Source: Anaerolineae bacterium | GTDB taxonomy: Bacteria; Chloroflexota; Anaerolineae; JAAYZQ01 | Direction of reading: 5' to 3' | Assembly: GCA_016926595.1 (NCBI GenBank) | Contig: JAFGOG010000496.1 | Span: 1 to 10,301, forward strand | DNA: 10,301 bases | Shown here: piece after piece, positions 1 through 5,274 of the stretch | Layout of the letters: every line of letters begins with the position of its first letter | Numbering within the stretch: position 1 is the first letter of the stretch | Notes under the pieces: generated by a model | The model's input: the letters and a program-made list of their open reading frames with translations, nothing else | The model's database searches: none | What the model was told of the DNA's origin: nothing | Made by a program: the position numbers and the translations under genes

Positions 1-353
1 AAGTGGTGCAACACCCGGTCGGTCTCGCGCAGGTCTTGTACCCAACAGGCCAGGTAGTGGTCGCCTTCCTCCGTCGCATGGTAGACGCGCCGGGCCGGGC
101 CGGCGTTGCTGGTGTCCCAACGGGAGCTGACAAAACCGCGCTCTTCCAGCTCTCGCAGGAAGCGGTAGATCGTGCTCGCATCGACCGGATTCTGCTCAAA
201 ACCAAAGGGGTTCAAGTTGTTTACGAGCTCGTAGCCGTGGACCTCGTTACAATGCACAAGCAGCAACAGGCACGGTTCCAGGAAGCGGTGGATGTGCCGG
301 GGACATGCTCCGGCACTGTCCTCATCCCGCCAACGGCGATGGCCACCAGGCAT
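1..353 (-). CDS. PadR-family transcriptional regulator (padR-1), 3' end cut by window edge
   Basis: Partial gene: 117 codons read leftward from an ATG at 353-351 before the window edge, with no stop. The product is a small winged-helix repressor of the PadR family. Visible hallmarks are HGYELVNNL near residues 39-47, the STIYRFLRELEERGF helix near 60-74, and the wing GPARRVYHATEEG near 85-97. It closely parallels the divergent padR-2 (shared FLEPxLLL start, S/A-x-YR-LR-x-EERG core, RRVY wing, W-x-QD-x-RET after the wing), so the two are paralogs. The N-terminus (residues 1-22) is Arg/His-rich with a Cys at 17; Cys also occurs at 28 and 35. A weak AGGTG ribosome-binding site sits 4 nt before the ATG. 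PadR proteins usually repress their own or adjacent genes; the ligand here is unknown. Confidence 0.85.
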   Translation of the reverse strand, partial: MPGGHRRWRDEDSAGACPRHIHRFLEPCLLLLVHCNEVHGYELVNNLNPFGFEQNPVDASTIYRFLRELEERGFVSSRWDTSNAGPARRVYHATEEGDHYLACWVQDLRETDRVLHH

Positions 354-390
354 ATTGCACCTACTCTTTCATCTCATGTATATGCAAATC

Positions 391-480
391 ACAAATAGAT
401 AATACCACGCCTTGGTCGATCTGTCAAATGGGAGGAGCGGCAAGACTAGTGCGGTCTATCTATTGACAAAATACAAATAG
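391..480. promoter_or_regulatory. Candidate PadR operator pair (repeated ACAAATAG)
   Basis: The 8-mer ACAAATAG occurs at 391-398 and 473-480, each inside or touching one of the two divergent promoters. The right copy is the half of a CTATT-N11-AATAG inverted repeat. PadR repressors commonly bind short AT-rich inverted repeats overlapping their own promoters. That these are the operators is inference from position and repetition. Confidence 0.45.
399..427 (-). promoter_or_regulatory. Sigma70 promoter for padR-1
   Basis: On the minus strand TTGACA (427-422) and TATTAT (404-399) are separated by exactly 17 bp, a near-perfect housekeeping promoter pointing at padR-1. The 8-mer CTATTTGT (398-391, minus strand) lies directly downstream of the -10, across the expected start of transcription. 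A repressor bound there would block initiation. Confidence 0.8.
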
Positions 481-491
481 TGTGCTATACT
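463..491 (+). promoter_or_regulatory. Sigma70 extended -10 promoter for padR-2 and the downstream cluster
   Basis: TTGACA (463-468), a 17-bp spacer and TATACT (486-491), with an extended -10 TGC at 483-485, make an almost ideal promoter. The spacer holds ACAAATAG (473-480), a copy of the 8-mer at the padR-1 promoter. The inverted arms CTATT (460-464) and AATAG (476-480) straddle the -35. Expected transcription start is near 498, about 37 nt before the padR-2 ATG. Confidence 0.85.
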
Positions 492-534
492 AGGGACGGT
501 TCGAGCGGTCAGGCTTGGCCGGAGAGGAGGCAGT

Positions 535-930
535 ATGCCGAGAAGGGGACATGGACACGGGTGGCAGTGGAGAGGTTATTCGCGCCGGGCTGTCAGGTTT
601 CTGGAGCCCGCGCTGCTGTTGATCCTTCATCACGGCCCGACCCATGGCTATACCATGATGGAGCAGTTGGCGGGATTTGGCCTGGGAGACAATGACCCCA
701 GCGCCCTCTACCGGTCGCTGCGCGACATGGAAGAGCGCGGCTGGCTGACCTCTTCCTGGGAAGAGGAGCAGACCCAGGGTCCGCCGCGACGGGTCTACCG
801 CCTGACGGCACTGGGCAACGAGGCGTTAAGGTGGTGGACCCAGGATGTGCGCGAGACCTCGCAGATTATCGACCACCTGCTGGATTCTTATGCCCGGCAC
901 ATGGAGGAGGGGGAAGGCGACTATCACTGA
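535..930 (+). CDS. PadR-family transcriptional regulator (padR-2)
   Basis: Complete 131-aa winged-helix regulator. The ATG is preceded by AGGAGG at 525-530 (4-nt spacing) and by a strong promoter. Core motifs are HGYTMMEQL near residue 37, the DPSALYRSLRDMEERGW recognition region near 53-69, and the wing PPRRVYRLTALG near 83-94. The short C-terminal tail is acidic, so this is the compact PadR type with little effector domain. The N-terminus is His/Trp-rich (HGHGWQW, residues 6-12), which could bind metal, but that is speculative. It is paralogous to padR-1 and leads the CGGC/DUF5320/OsmC/radical SAM/IscU cluster, which it likely controls together with itself. Function as a PadR is secure; target and signal are not. 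Confidence 0.92.
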   Translation: MPRRGHGHGWQWRGYSRRAVRFLEPALLLILHHGPTHGYTMMEQLAGFGLGDNDPSALYRSLRDMEERGWLTSSWEEEQTQGPPRRVYRLTALGNEALRWWTQDVRETSQIIDHLLDSYARHMEEGEGDYH

Positions 931-943
931 GGTGGAATGTGAG

Positions 944-1081
944 GTGGATGCAGCGGCTGCGTTGCAGGCGGCAGATGAAGGGGCCGCCTTTCGCCGGAGA
1001 CAGGGCAAGTGGCTGCCGACAAGGACACGCCAGGACTGGCTGCAGGCTGACAAAGACACTCGACAGGAGGAACAGGGATGA
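944..1081 (+). CDS. Possible 45-aa coupled small ORF between padR-2 and the CGGC gene
   Basis: The 147 bases between padR-2 and the CGGC gene carry an open frame from GTG 944 to a TGA at 1079-1081 that overlaps the CGGC start as ATGA, the usual coupling geometry. An AGGTGG at 930-935 lies 8 nt before the GTG. The product would start with an alanine-rich helix (VDAAAALQAADEGAAF) followed by a polar, Arg/Gln/Asp-rich tail with two Trp. No family is recognised. The frame is also open upstream inside padR-2, so it may be chance; alternatively this is simply an untranslated spacer with the CGGC ribosome-binding site. Confidence 0.25.
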   Translation: MDAAAALQAADEGAAFRRRQGKWLPTRTRQDWLQADKDTRQEEQG

Positions 1082-1515
1082 AAAAGATCGGGATTATCAT
1101 CTGTGATCGCTATAACACCTGTGCAGGGGGGAAGTGCTTGCGTTCCCTGCGCAACCGGGAAGGCGCCTTTGCCAGGTACCGGGACGAGGAGGTTGAGCTG
1201 GTGGGCTATACAACCTGTGGGGGCTGTCCGGGCGGCAACGTCGAATACGCACCGGCGGAGATGAAAAAGAATGGCGCAGAGGTCATCCACCTGGCGACGG
1301 GTCTGGTGGTTGGTTACCCACCCTGCCCGCGCTTGCAGGCCTTTTGCGAGTTCATCCCGGCCAAGTATGGCCTGGAGGTTGTCGTCGGCACCCATCCGAT
1401 CCCCCAGAATTATTATCTGACCCACGGGGCGTTGGGGACCTGGCAATCGGACAGGTGGCAGGAGATCATTCAGCCCGTGCTGGCCGACGAAGAGACACGT
1501 CTGGCCTATGATTAA
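1078..1515 (+). CDS. CGGC-domain protein (cysteine-rich, putative metal/redox)
   Basis: Complete 145-aa protein with AGGAGG at 1065-1070, 7 nt before the ATG. It matches the CGGC domain family (small predicted metal-binding proteins of unknown function). The sequence shows an N-terminal beta strand KKIGIIIC with Cys 9, 15 and 20 (CDRYNTCAGGKC), the signature TTCGGCPGGN with Cys 47 and 50, and a third pair at Cys 83 and 90 in YPPCPRLQAFC. Six or more well-placed cysteines and a late GTHP motif (His near 105) suggest a metal or Fe-S site, or thiol chemistry. No signal peptide, so cytoplasmic. It is the first well-supported gene after padR-2 and sits 21 bp before the DUF5320 pair. Family call is firm; biochemical role is unknown. 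Confidence 0.85.
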   Translation: MKKIGIIICDRYNTCAGGKCLRSLRNREGAFARYRDEEVELVGYTTCGGCPGGNVEYAPAEMKKNGAEVIHLATGLVVGYPPCPRLQAFCEFIPAKYGLEVVVGTHPIPQNYYLTHGALGTWQSDRWQEIIQPVLADEETRLAYD

Positions 1516-1536
1516 CTTTGGAAGGAGGTGAGCAAT

Positions 1537-1770
1537 ATGCCAGGTTTGGATGGCACCGGGCCGGCAGGTTTGGGGCCGATGACCGGCGGCGGACGAGGCT
1601 TGTGCAATCCGTACGGGTTTCGACACGCCGGTTATGGCCCTTATCGCACGCCCTACTCTGTCCCAGTGAGGCCCGCCTATACCTTCGGACTCGGGCACCC
1701 AAGGTGGGGCCTGGGCAGGGGGTTGTGGGGCCGTGGCCGGAGCCAAGGACGAAGGCGTGGTTGGTGGTAA
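1537..1770 (+). CDS. DUF5320-type glycine-rich protein, short copy
   Basis: A 77-aa protein. The ATG at 1537 is chosen over an in-frame GTG at 1528 because the GTG lies inside a textbook Shine-Dalgarno (AAGGAGGTG, 1522-1530) spaced 8 nt from the ATG. The N-terminus MPGLDGTGPAGLGPMTG is the diagnostic start of DUF5320, followed by GRGLC with one Cys. The remainder is Gly/Arg/Tyr/Trp-rich, low-complexity and strongly basic at the end (GRRRGWW). Unlike the next gene it lacks a C-terminal coiled coil, so it is either a shortened paralog or a naturally short form. DUF5320 genes are often seen near Fe-S, nitrogenase-cofactor-like or redox genes, but no activity is established. Confidence 0.85.
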   Translation: MPGLDGTGPAGLGPMTGGGRGLCNPYGFRHAGYGPYRTPYSVPVRPAYTFGLGHPRWGLGRGLWGRGRSQGRRRGWW

Positions 1771-1808
1771 CGGACAATTGAGATATCAATAGGAAGGAGG
1801 TGAGCGAT

Positions 1809-2177
1809 ATGCCAGCAGGAGATGGAACGGGACCGATGGGTATGGGGCCAATGACCGGCCGAGGGGCCGGTTACTGCGGCGGCTACGATGCCCCCGGCTG
1901 GGCCAATCCTATCCCGGGGCGCGGCTTTGGGCTGGGCAGGGCTTGGGGCGGCTTTGGCGGCCGGGGCGGTGGTTGGCGGCATCGGAATTGGTACTATGCC
2001 ACCGGCCTGCCAGGCTGGGCCCGATTTGGCTATGGGCCGGCCTGGGGAGCGCCAGCGGCGCCCCCGATGCCGAGCCGGGAGCAGGAGACCGAGTTCCTCA
2101 GAGAGCAGGCTGAATGGCTGAAGCAACAACTGGACGCCATAAGCCGGCGCATCGAAGAACTCGGCAAGGAAGAGTAA
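1809..2177 (+). CDS. DUF5320 protein with C-terminal coiled coil
   Basis: A 122-aa protein starting at ATG 1809, 8 nt after GGAGG in a Shine-Dalgarno nearly identical to that of the preceding gene; an in-frame GTG at 1800 is part of that site. The N-terminal signature MPAGDGTGPMGMGPMTGRG and a following GYCGGY Cys are family-typical. The middle is Gly/Trp/Arg-rich. The last ~35 residues (from SREQETEFLREQ to RIEELGKEE) form a clear amphipathic helix expected to make a coiled coil, probably for oligomerisation. It is a tandem paralog of the upstream gene, 38 bp apart. Role unknown; position suggests partnership with the CGGC protein and the downstream Fe-S genes. Confidence 0.88.
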   Translation: MPAGDGTGPMGMGPMTGRGAGYCGGYDAPGWANPIPGRGFGLGRAWGGFGGRGGGWRHRNWYYATGLPGWARFGYGPAWGAPAAPPMPSREQETEFLREQAEWLKQQLDAISRRIEELGKEE

Positions 2178-2189
2178 GCAGGCTTGACC

Positions 2190-2236
2190 CCTCGGGGCGG
2201 ATGGCTTTTCCGCACGGTTGAGCATCCGCCCCGAGG
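2190..2236 (+). terminator. Perfect 14-bp hairpin after the DUF5320 pair (terminator-like, no U-run)
   Basis: CCTCGGGGCGGATG (2190-2203) is exactly complementary to CATCCGCCCCGAGG (2223-2236), with a 19-nt loop, starting 12 nt after the DUF5320 stop. No T-run follows, so it is not a classical intrinsic terminator. It may act as a 3' mRNA stabiliser, processing boundary or partial terminator. A smaller competing stem, GCGGA (2197-2201) with TCCGC (2209-2213), uses part of the left arm. Confidence 0.6.
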
Positions 2237-2339
2237 ACCCCGCCAGGCGGCGCGCTTGCCCGCCCGACAGGCAGCCCTCATTATACCGCATTGTTCGAGG
2301 CGGCGCAAGGACCGCCGCCGGGTGCGGTTTGTCCGGCGC

Positions 2340-2360
2340 GCCTATCCGGCACGGATGGGC
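2340..2360 (+). other. 9-bp leader hairpin upstream of the OsmC-like gene
   Basis: GCCTATCCG (2340-2348) pairs with CGGATGGGC (2352-2360) around a GCA loop, with one G-U pair, about 60 nt before the OsmC-like start. Together with the hairpin at 2190-2236 it makes the 245-bp gap between DUF5320 and OsmC highly structured. I see no convincing sigma70 promoter in this gap. Confidence 0.4.
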
Positions 2361-2422
2361 ATGCCAGGCAGGCGCAGTGGGCACAACGGCGCGAGGGCGA
2401 ATCACTTCCAGGAGGGTGAGGG

Positions 2423-2833
2423 ATGGAGCTGACGGTTCAGCACGTAGATGGGATGCGCTTCCTGGCAACGGCCGACGGGCACACTGCGGTCGTAGACGCC
2501 GCGCTGCAAGATGGGGGCGGGGGCACTGCCCTGAGCGCGCCGCAGATGTTCGCGGCGGCGCTGGGCGCCTGCATCCTGGAGTTTGTGGCGAACTCGTGCC
2601 GGCTTTCCGATGTCCCGGTCGGGCGGTTGAGCGTGCAGGTGGCCTACGAGGAGGTCCCCAGGCCCCGCCGGGTCGGCGACTTGAAAGCGGCAATCCAGAT
2701 CGAGCCGGAGCCCCCGGAGAAGGTCAAACAGCGGCTGCTCGGCGTAGCCCGGCACGCCACACTGATCAGCACGCTGGCACGCCCACCCGAAGTGGAGATC
2801 TGCTTCGCCGGGGCAGAAGGCAGCAGCGGGTGA
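2423..2833 (+). CDS. OsmC-family protein
   Basis: Complete 136-aa protein; ATG preceded by AGGAGGGTGAGGG. OsmC-like proteins are cytosolic, usually dimeric, and many reduce organic hydroperoxides with two cysteines. Family features are an N-terminal strand hairpin, the helix SAPQMFAAALGACILEF (residues 38-54) with Cys 50, the strand block VGRLSVQVAYEE, and the ending RPPEVEICF. Where peroxidase members have a second Cys in a CPV-type motif, this one reads RHATLISTL (110-118), so the resolving cysteine appears absent; other Cys are 59 and 127. It may therefore bind a ligand or use different thiol chemistry. The GGGTGA end overlaps the GTG start of the next gene by 4 bp. Confidence 0.85.
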   Translation: MELTVQHVDGMRFLATADGHTAVVDAALQDGGGGTALSAPQMFAAALGACILEFVANSCRLSDVPVGRLSVQVAYEEVPRPRRVGDLKAAIQIEPEPPEKVKQRLLGVARHATLISTLARPPEVEICFAGAEGSSG

Positions 2834-3792
2834 TCGCATTTGGGCCGGTCCCCTCCAGGCGATTGGGGCGCAGCCTGGGGATCAACAACATCCCCCCCAA
2901 GATCTGCACCTATGCCTGCGCCTATTGCCAGTTGGGGCGCACTCTCAAGATGCAGGCGCAGCGCCAGGCGTTCTACGAGCCAAGGGAGATATCGAATGCC
3001 GTCCGAGAGAAGGCGGCAAAGGCGCAAGAAGCCGGCGAAGCCATCGACTATCTTACCTTTGTGCCTGATGGGGAACCCACGCTGGATGCCAATCTAGGCC
3101 AGGAGATCGAATGGCTGAAGCGGTTGGGGCTCAAAATCGCGGTGATTACCAACGCCTCGCTCATCTGGAGGCCGGATGTGAGGCAGGATCTGATGGGCGC
3201 GGACTGGGTCTCACTCAAGGTGGACGCTGTCGAGGAGACGGCCTGGCGACGTATCGACCGTCCCCACGGCAGCCTGGAGCTGTCCTCGGTCTTGGAGGGG
3301 GCGCTTGCATTTGCCAGGGATTATCGCGGACAGCTTGTGACGGAGACGATGCTCGTGGCGGGCGTAAACGACGGCGAACGGCAGATCGAAGAGGTCGCCG
3401 GCTATTTGGCGCACCTACAGCCGGATCGGGCGTATCTGTCTGTCCCGACTCGCCCACCCGCCGAGGCATGGGCACAACCTCCCGACGAGCAGATCCTCCA
3501 CCGCGCCTACCGCATCTTTCGTGACAGGATGGAGCAGGTGGAGTACCTGATCGGCTACGAGGGCAACGCCTTTGCCTTTACGGGGGAGATCGAGCAGGAC
3601 CTGCTAAGCATCACGGCGGTGCACCCGATGCGGGAGGACGCTGTGAGCGATTATCTGGCGCGGGCCAAGGGGCAATGGGCAGCGGTGCGGAGGTTGGTGG
3701 CAGAGGGCCAGCTCGTGGAGGTGGAACACGGGGGCCACACCTTCTATTTGAGAAAGCTTGGAGCGAGCCGAGGATCGAGAGATGGAGTATAG
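2830..3792 (+). CDS. Radical SAM protein, COG0731-type Fe-S oxidoreductase
   Basis: A 320-aa protein starting at GTG 2830, which overlaps the OsmC-like stop as GTGA. The frame stays open for another ~610 bases upstream, but that extension lies over OsmC and is low-complexity shadow. The product begins with the COG0731 hallmark FGPVPSRRLGRSLGI, then the [4Fe-4S]/SAM motif CTYACAYC with Cys 26, 30 and 33. Next are the TFVPDGEPTLD segment (the glycine-rich strand that contacts SAM) and VITNASL. The C-terminal ~80 residues, after YEGNAFAFTG, look like a small winged-helix domain. Archaeal relatives modify tRNA (wyosine pathway), but bacterial members are uncharacterised, so the substrate is unknown. 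It overlaps the IscU-like gene by 11 bp, indicating tight co-translation with a cluster-assembly scaffold. Confidence 0.9.
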   Translation: MIAFGPVPSRRLGRSLGINNIPPKICTYACAYCQLGRTLKMQAQRQAFYEPREISNAVREKAAKAQEAGEAIDYLTFVPDGEPTLDANLGQEIEWLKRLGLKIAVITNASLIWRPDVRQDLMGADWVSLKVDAVEETAWRRIDRPHGSLELSSVLEGALAFARDYRGQLVTETMLVAGVNDGERQIEEVAGYLAHLQPDRAYLSVPTRPPAEAWAQPPDEQILHRAYRIFRDRMEQVEYLIGYEGNAFAFTGEIEQDLLSITAVHPMREDAVSDYLARAKGQWAAVRRLVAEGQLVEVEHGGHTFYLRKLGASRGSRDGV

Positions 3793-4189
3793 CCAGGCTG
3801 TCTACGATCACGCCTTGAATCCACGCAACGTAGGGTTTATCGACGGGCACGATGGCCGGGGCGAGTGCGGCGACCCCGCATGCGGCGACATGGCCGTCGT
3901 GACCGTCCGCGTGCGCAATGAGCGGCTGGTTGAGGTCAAGTTCCTGGTGAAGGGCTGCGGCGCAGCCATCGCGACGTGCAGCATCACCACCGAGCTGGTC
4001 ACCGGCAAAACCGTGGAACAGGCGGCGCAGTTGAGCGACGAGGATGTGGTACAGGCGCTGGGAGGCCTGCCAGAGCCAAAGCTGCACTGCTCCAACCTGG
4101 CCGCCACCGCCCTGCACCGCGCCATCGAGGACTATTGGCAGCGGCGCAAGATCGACCTGCACGACTGGCGGGCGCTATACCGGCGCTGA
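3782..4189 (+). CDS. IscU/NifU-type Fe-S cluster scaffold protein
   Basis: Complete 135-aa protein. ATG 3782 (MEYSQAVYDHALNPRNVG) is the standard family start; an in-frame TTG at 3758 would add only a non-homologous tail. The scaffold assembles Fe-S clusters on three cysteines, all present: Cys 34 in PACGD with Asp 36, Cys 59 in KGCGAAIA, and Cys 103 in PKLHCSNLA. Extra cysteines at 29 and 66 are unusual. It has only the IscU domain, no C-terminal NifU Nfu domain, and no LPPVK motif (the chaperone-binding site of true IscU) that I can see; the equivalent region reads LPEPKLHC. No cysteine desulfurase is in view. It overlaps the radical SAM gene and may load that enzyme or the cysteine-rich neighbours. 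Confidence 0.9.
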   Translation: MEYSQAVYDHALNPRNVGFIDGHDGRGECGDPACGDMAVVTVRVRNERLVEVKFLVKGCGAAIATCSITTELVTGKTVEQAAQLSDEDVVQALGGLPEPKLHCSNLAATALHRAIEDYWQRRKIDLHDWRALYRR

Positions 4190-4190
4190 T

Positions 4191-4598
4191 TCAGGATTCT
4201 GCCTCAAATATCTCCAACTCGGGATGCTTTAGCGCTTTATCGTAGATGGGGCCCCGACCCACGAAACCCAAGGCATGGCCGCTGCCCCTGACCGCCAGCA
4301 ACCGGTCACCCGGCCGCATCCCGACCGCCGGCGGCACCAGGAGCCGGCCATCCTCGCCGATGCAGCCTCGGGCCAGGACGCGCGCCCGCAACGGCTCTGC
4401 CATTTGTACTAGCAGCCGAGGCGCGCTGAGCCCGAATCCGCCGGAAGTCCGGCTGCCCGGCAAAAAGTCTGCCTCCTCTCCCGCCTGGAACCCATACTCC
4501 TCCCACGCCTCCGGCGGAATCGCCAGCTCTCCCTGCCGCCCTACGATCGCCCAACCAAAGACCCACTTGCCGCCTTTGACCAACTGTGGCATCGCCAT
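4191..4598 (-). CDS. AbrB-like protein with two repeated beta-hairpin units
   Basis: Complete 135-aa protein, last gene of the minus-strand block. ATG at 4598 begins one base after the TGA of the upstream methyltransferase, with AAAGGA just before; a second ATG at 4592 is possible. Two similar segments are seen: GRQGELAIPPEAWEEYGFQAG (starting at residue 20) then GEEADFLPGS, and GEDGRLLVPPAVGMRPGDRL (81-100). Each has the G-x-L-x-(I/V)-PP...G-(D/E) pattern of SpoVT/AbrB swapped-hairpin domains. AbrB proteins bind DNA as dimers; here the two units sit in one chain. Role is uncertain: regulator of the methyltransferase block, or a non-DNA-binding relative. Its stop is one base from the stop of the convergent IscU-like gene. 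Confidence 0.6.
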   Translation of the reverse strand: MAMPQLVKGGKWVFGWAIVGRQGELAIPPEAWEEYGFQAGEEADFLPGSRTSGGFGLSAPRLLVQMAEPLRARVLARGCIGEDGRLLVPPAVGMRPGDRLLAVRGSGHALGFVGRGPIYDKALKHPELEIFEAES

Positions 4599-4599
4599 C

Positions 4600-5274
4600 T
4601 CATCCTTTCTCCAGCCAGATCGCCATACTGATGCCGTCTACCTCGACCTGCACATGGGCAAATGGGACGCCGTCGACAAGCTGTCCGGCCTCCTTCACGG
4701 TGTAGCCTTCCCGGAATGAATGCCGCAGGCCCCAGCGCATAAAGCGCGAATCGATCTGGGCCGCGAATCCCTGCACCGCGTCCTTTGGGGCATCGCTGCG
4801 CAGGTCCGAGATCAAGGCTCGGCAGCCGGGCTTGAGCACCCGGTATACCTCCCGAAAGATGCGGTTGGGCTCCTGCCAGTGGTGAAGCGACCCGCTAGAG
4901 ATGACCAGGTCAAACGACGCGTCGTCAAAGGGCATCTTGGCGGCGTCGCCCTCCCGGAACGCTACCCGTTCCGAGATGCCCTCTTCCAAGGCGTTGCCCG
5001 TGGCGATGTCGATCATCGTCTCGGACAGGTCCAGGCCGACGACCTCCACCCCCGGCAGCAGCTTGGCGATCTCGATGGCGATGAACCCCGGCCCAGGGCC
5101 GATCTCCAGGACCTGACCAGCCTGGATCGCCGCGGCCGTTTTGGCTGCCAGCCGCCGGTACTCGTCCCGCATCGCCGGCGTGTCCCGGGCAAACTGGGCA
5201 TATTTGACGGCAAAGTAGCCTTCGATGCCCCCCGGCGATACCAACTGCTTCAGTGTTTGCATCAAGCCGATCAT
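4600..5274 (-). CDS. Class I SAM-dependent methyltransferase (copy 2)
   Basis: A 224-aa enzyme starting at ATG 5274, supported by AAGGAGG 6 nt upstream and an ATGA overlap with the preceding methyltransferase. The frame continues upstream without homology. It has the Rossmann-fold methyltransferase motifs: motif I VLEIGPGPGF (55-64), the acidic loop VVGLDLSETM with Asp 82, GDAAKMPFDD (109-118), and LVISSGSLHHW (123-133). The C-terminal half is poorly conserved and would set substrate choice; no substrate motif is recognised. It is a paralog of copy 1 with the same gene context. It probably acts in the cytoplasm on a small molecule, by analogy with the Methyltransf_11 group. Identity beyond the fold is unknown. 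Confidence 0.88.
   Translation of the reverse strand: MIGLMQTLKQLVSPGGIEGYFAVKYAQFARDTPAMRDEYRRLAAKTAAAIQAGQVLEIGPGPGFIAIEIAKLLPGVEVVGLDLSETMIDIATGNALEEGISERVAFREGDAAKMPFDDASFDLVISSGSLHHWQEPNRIFREVYRVLKPGCRALISDLRSDAPKDAVQGFAAQIDSRFMRWGLRHSFREGYTVKEAGQLVDGVPFAHVQVEVDGISMAIWLEKG

Noticed and set aside
3..398. Plus-strand 131-codon frame at the left edge
   Set aside because: It is the antisense shadow of padR-1, whose motifs, ribosome-binding site and promoter are clear on the minus strand.
826..1746. A 306-codon open frame on the minus strand across padR-2, the CGGC gene and the first DUF5320 gene
   Set aside because: It is antisense to well-supported genes, has Pro/Arg-rich low-complexity composition, no ribosome-binding site and no recognisable domain; long antisense frames are common at this GC content.
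1777..1790. ATTGA-GATA-TCAAT inverted repeat between the DUF5320 genes
   Set aside because: Five-base arms in a short intergenic spacer, no promoter elements around it; compatible with chance.
1677..2693. A 338-codon minus-strand frame over the DUF5320 and OsmC genes
   Set aside because: Composition is Arg/Pro/Ala/Ser-rich shadow of Gly-rich genes, and it crosses the hairpins at 2190-2236 and 2340-2360.
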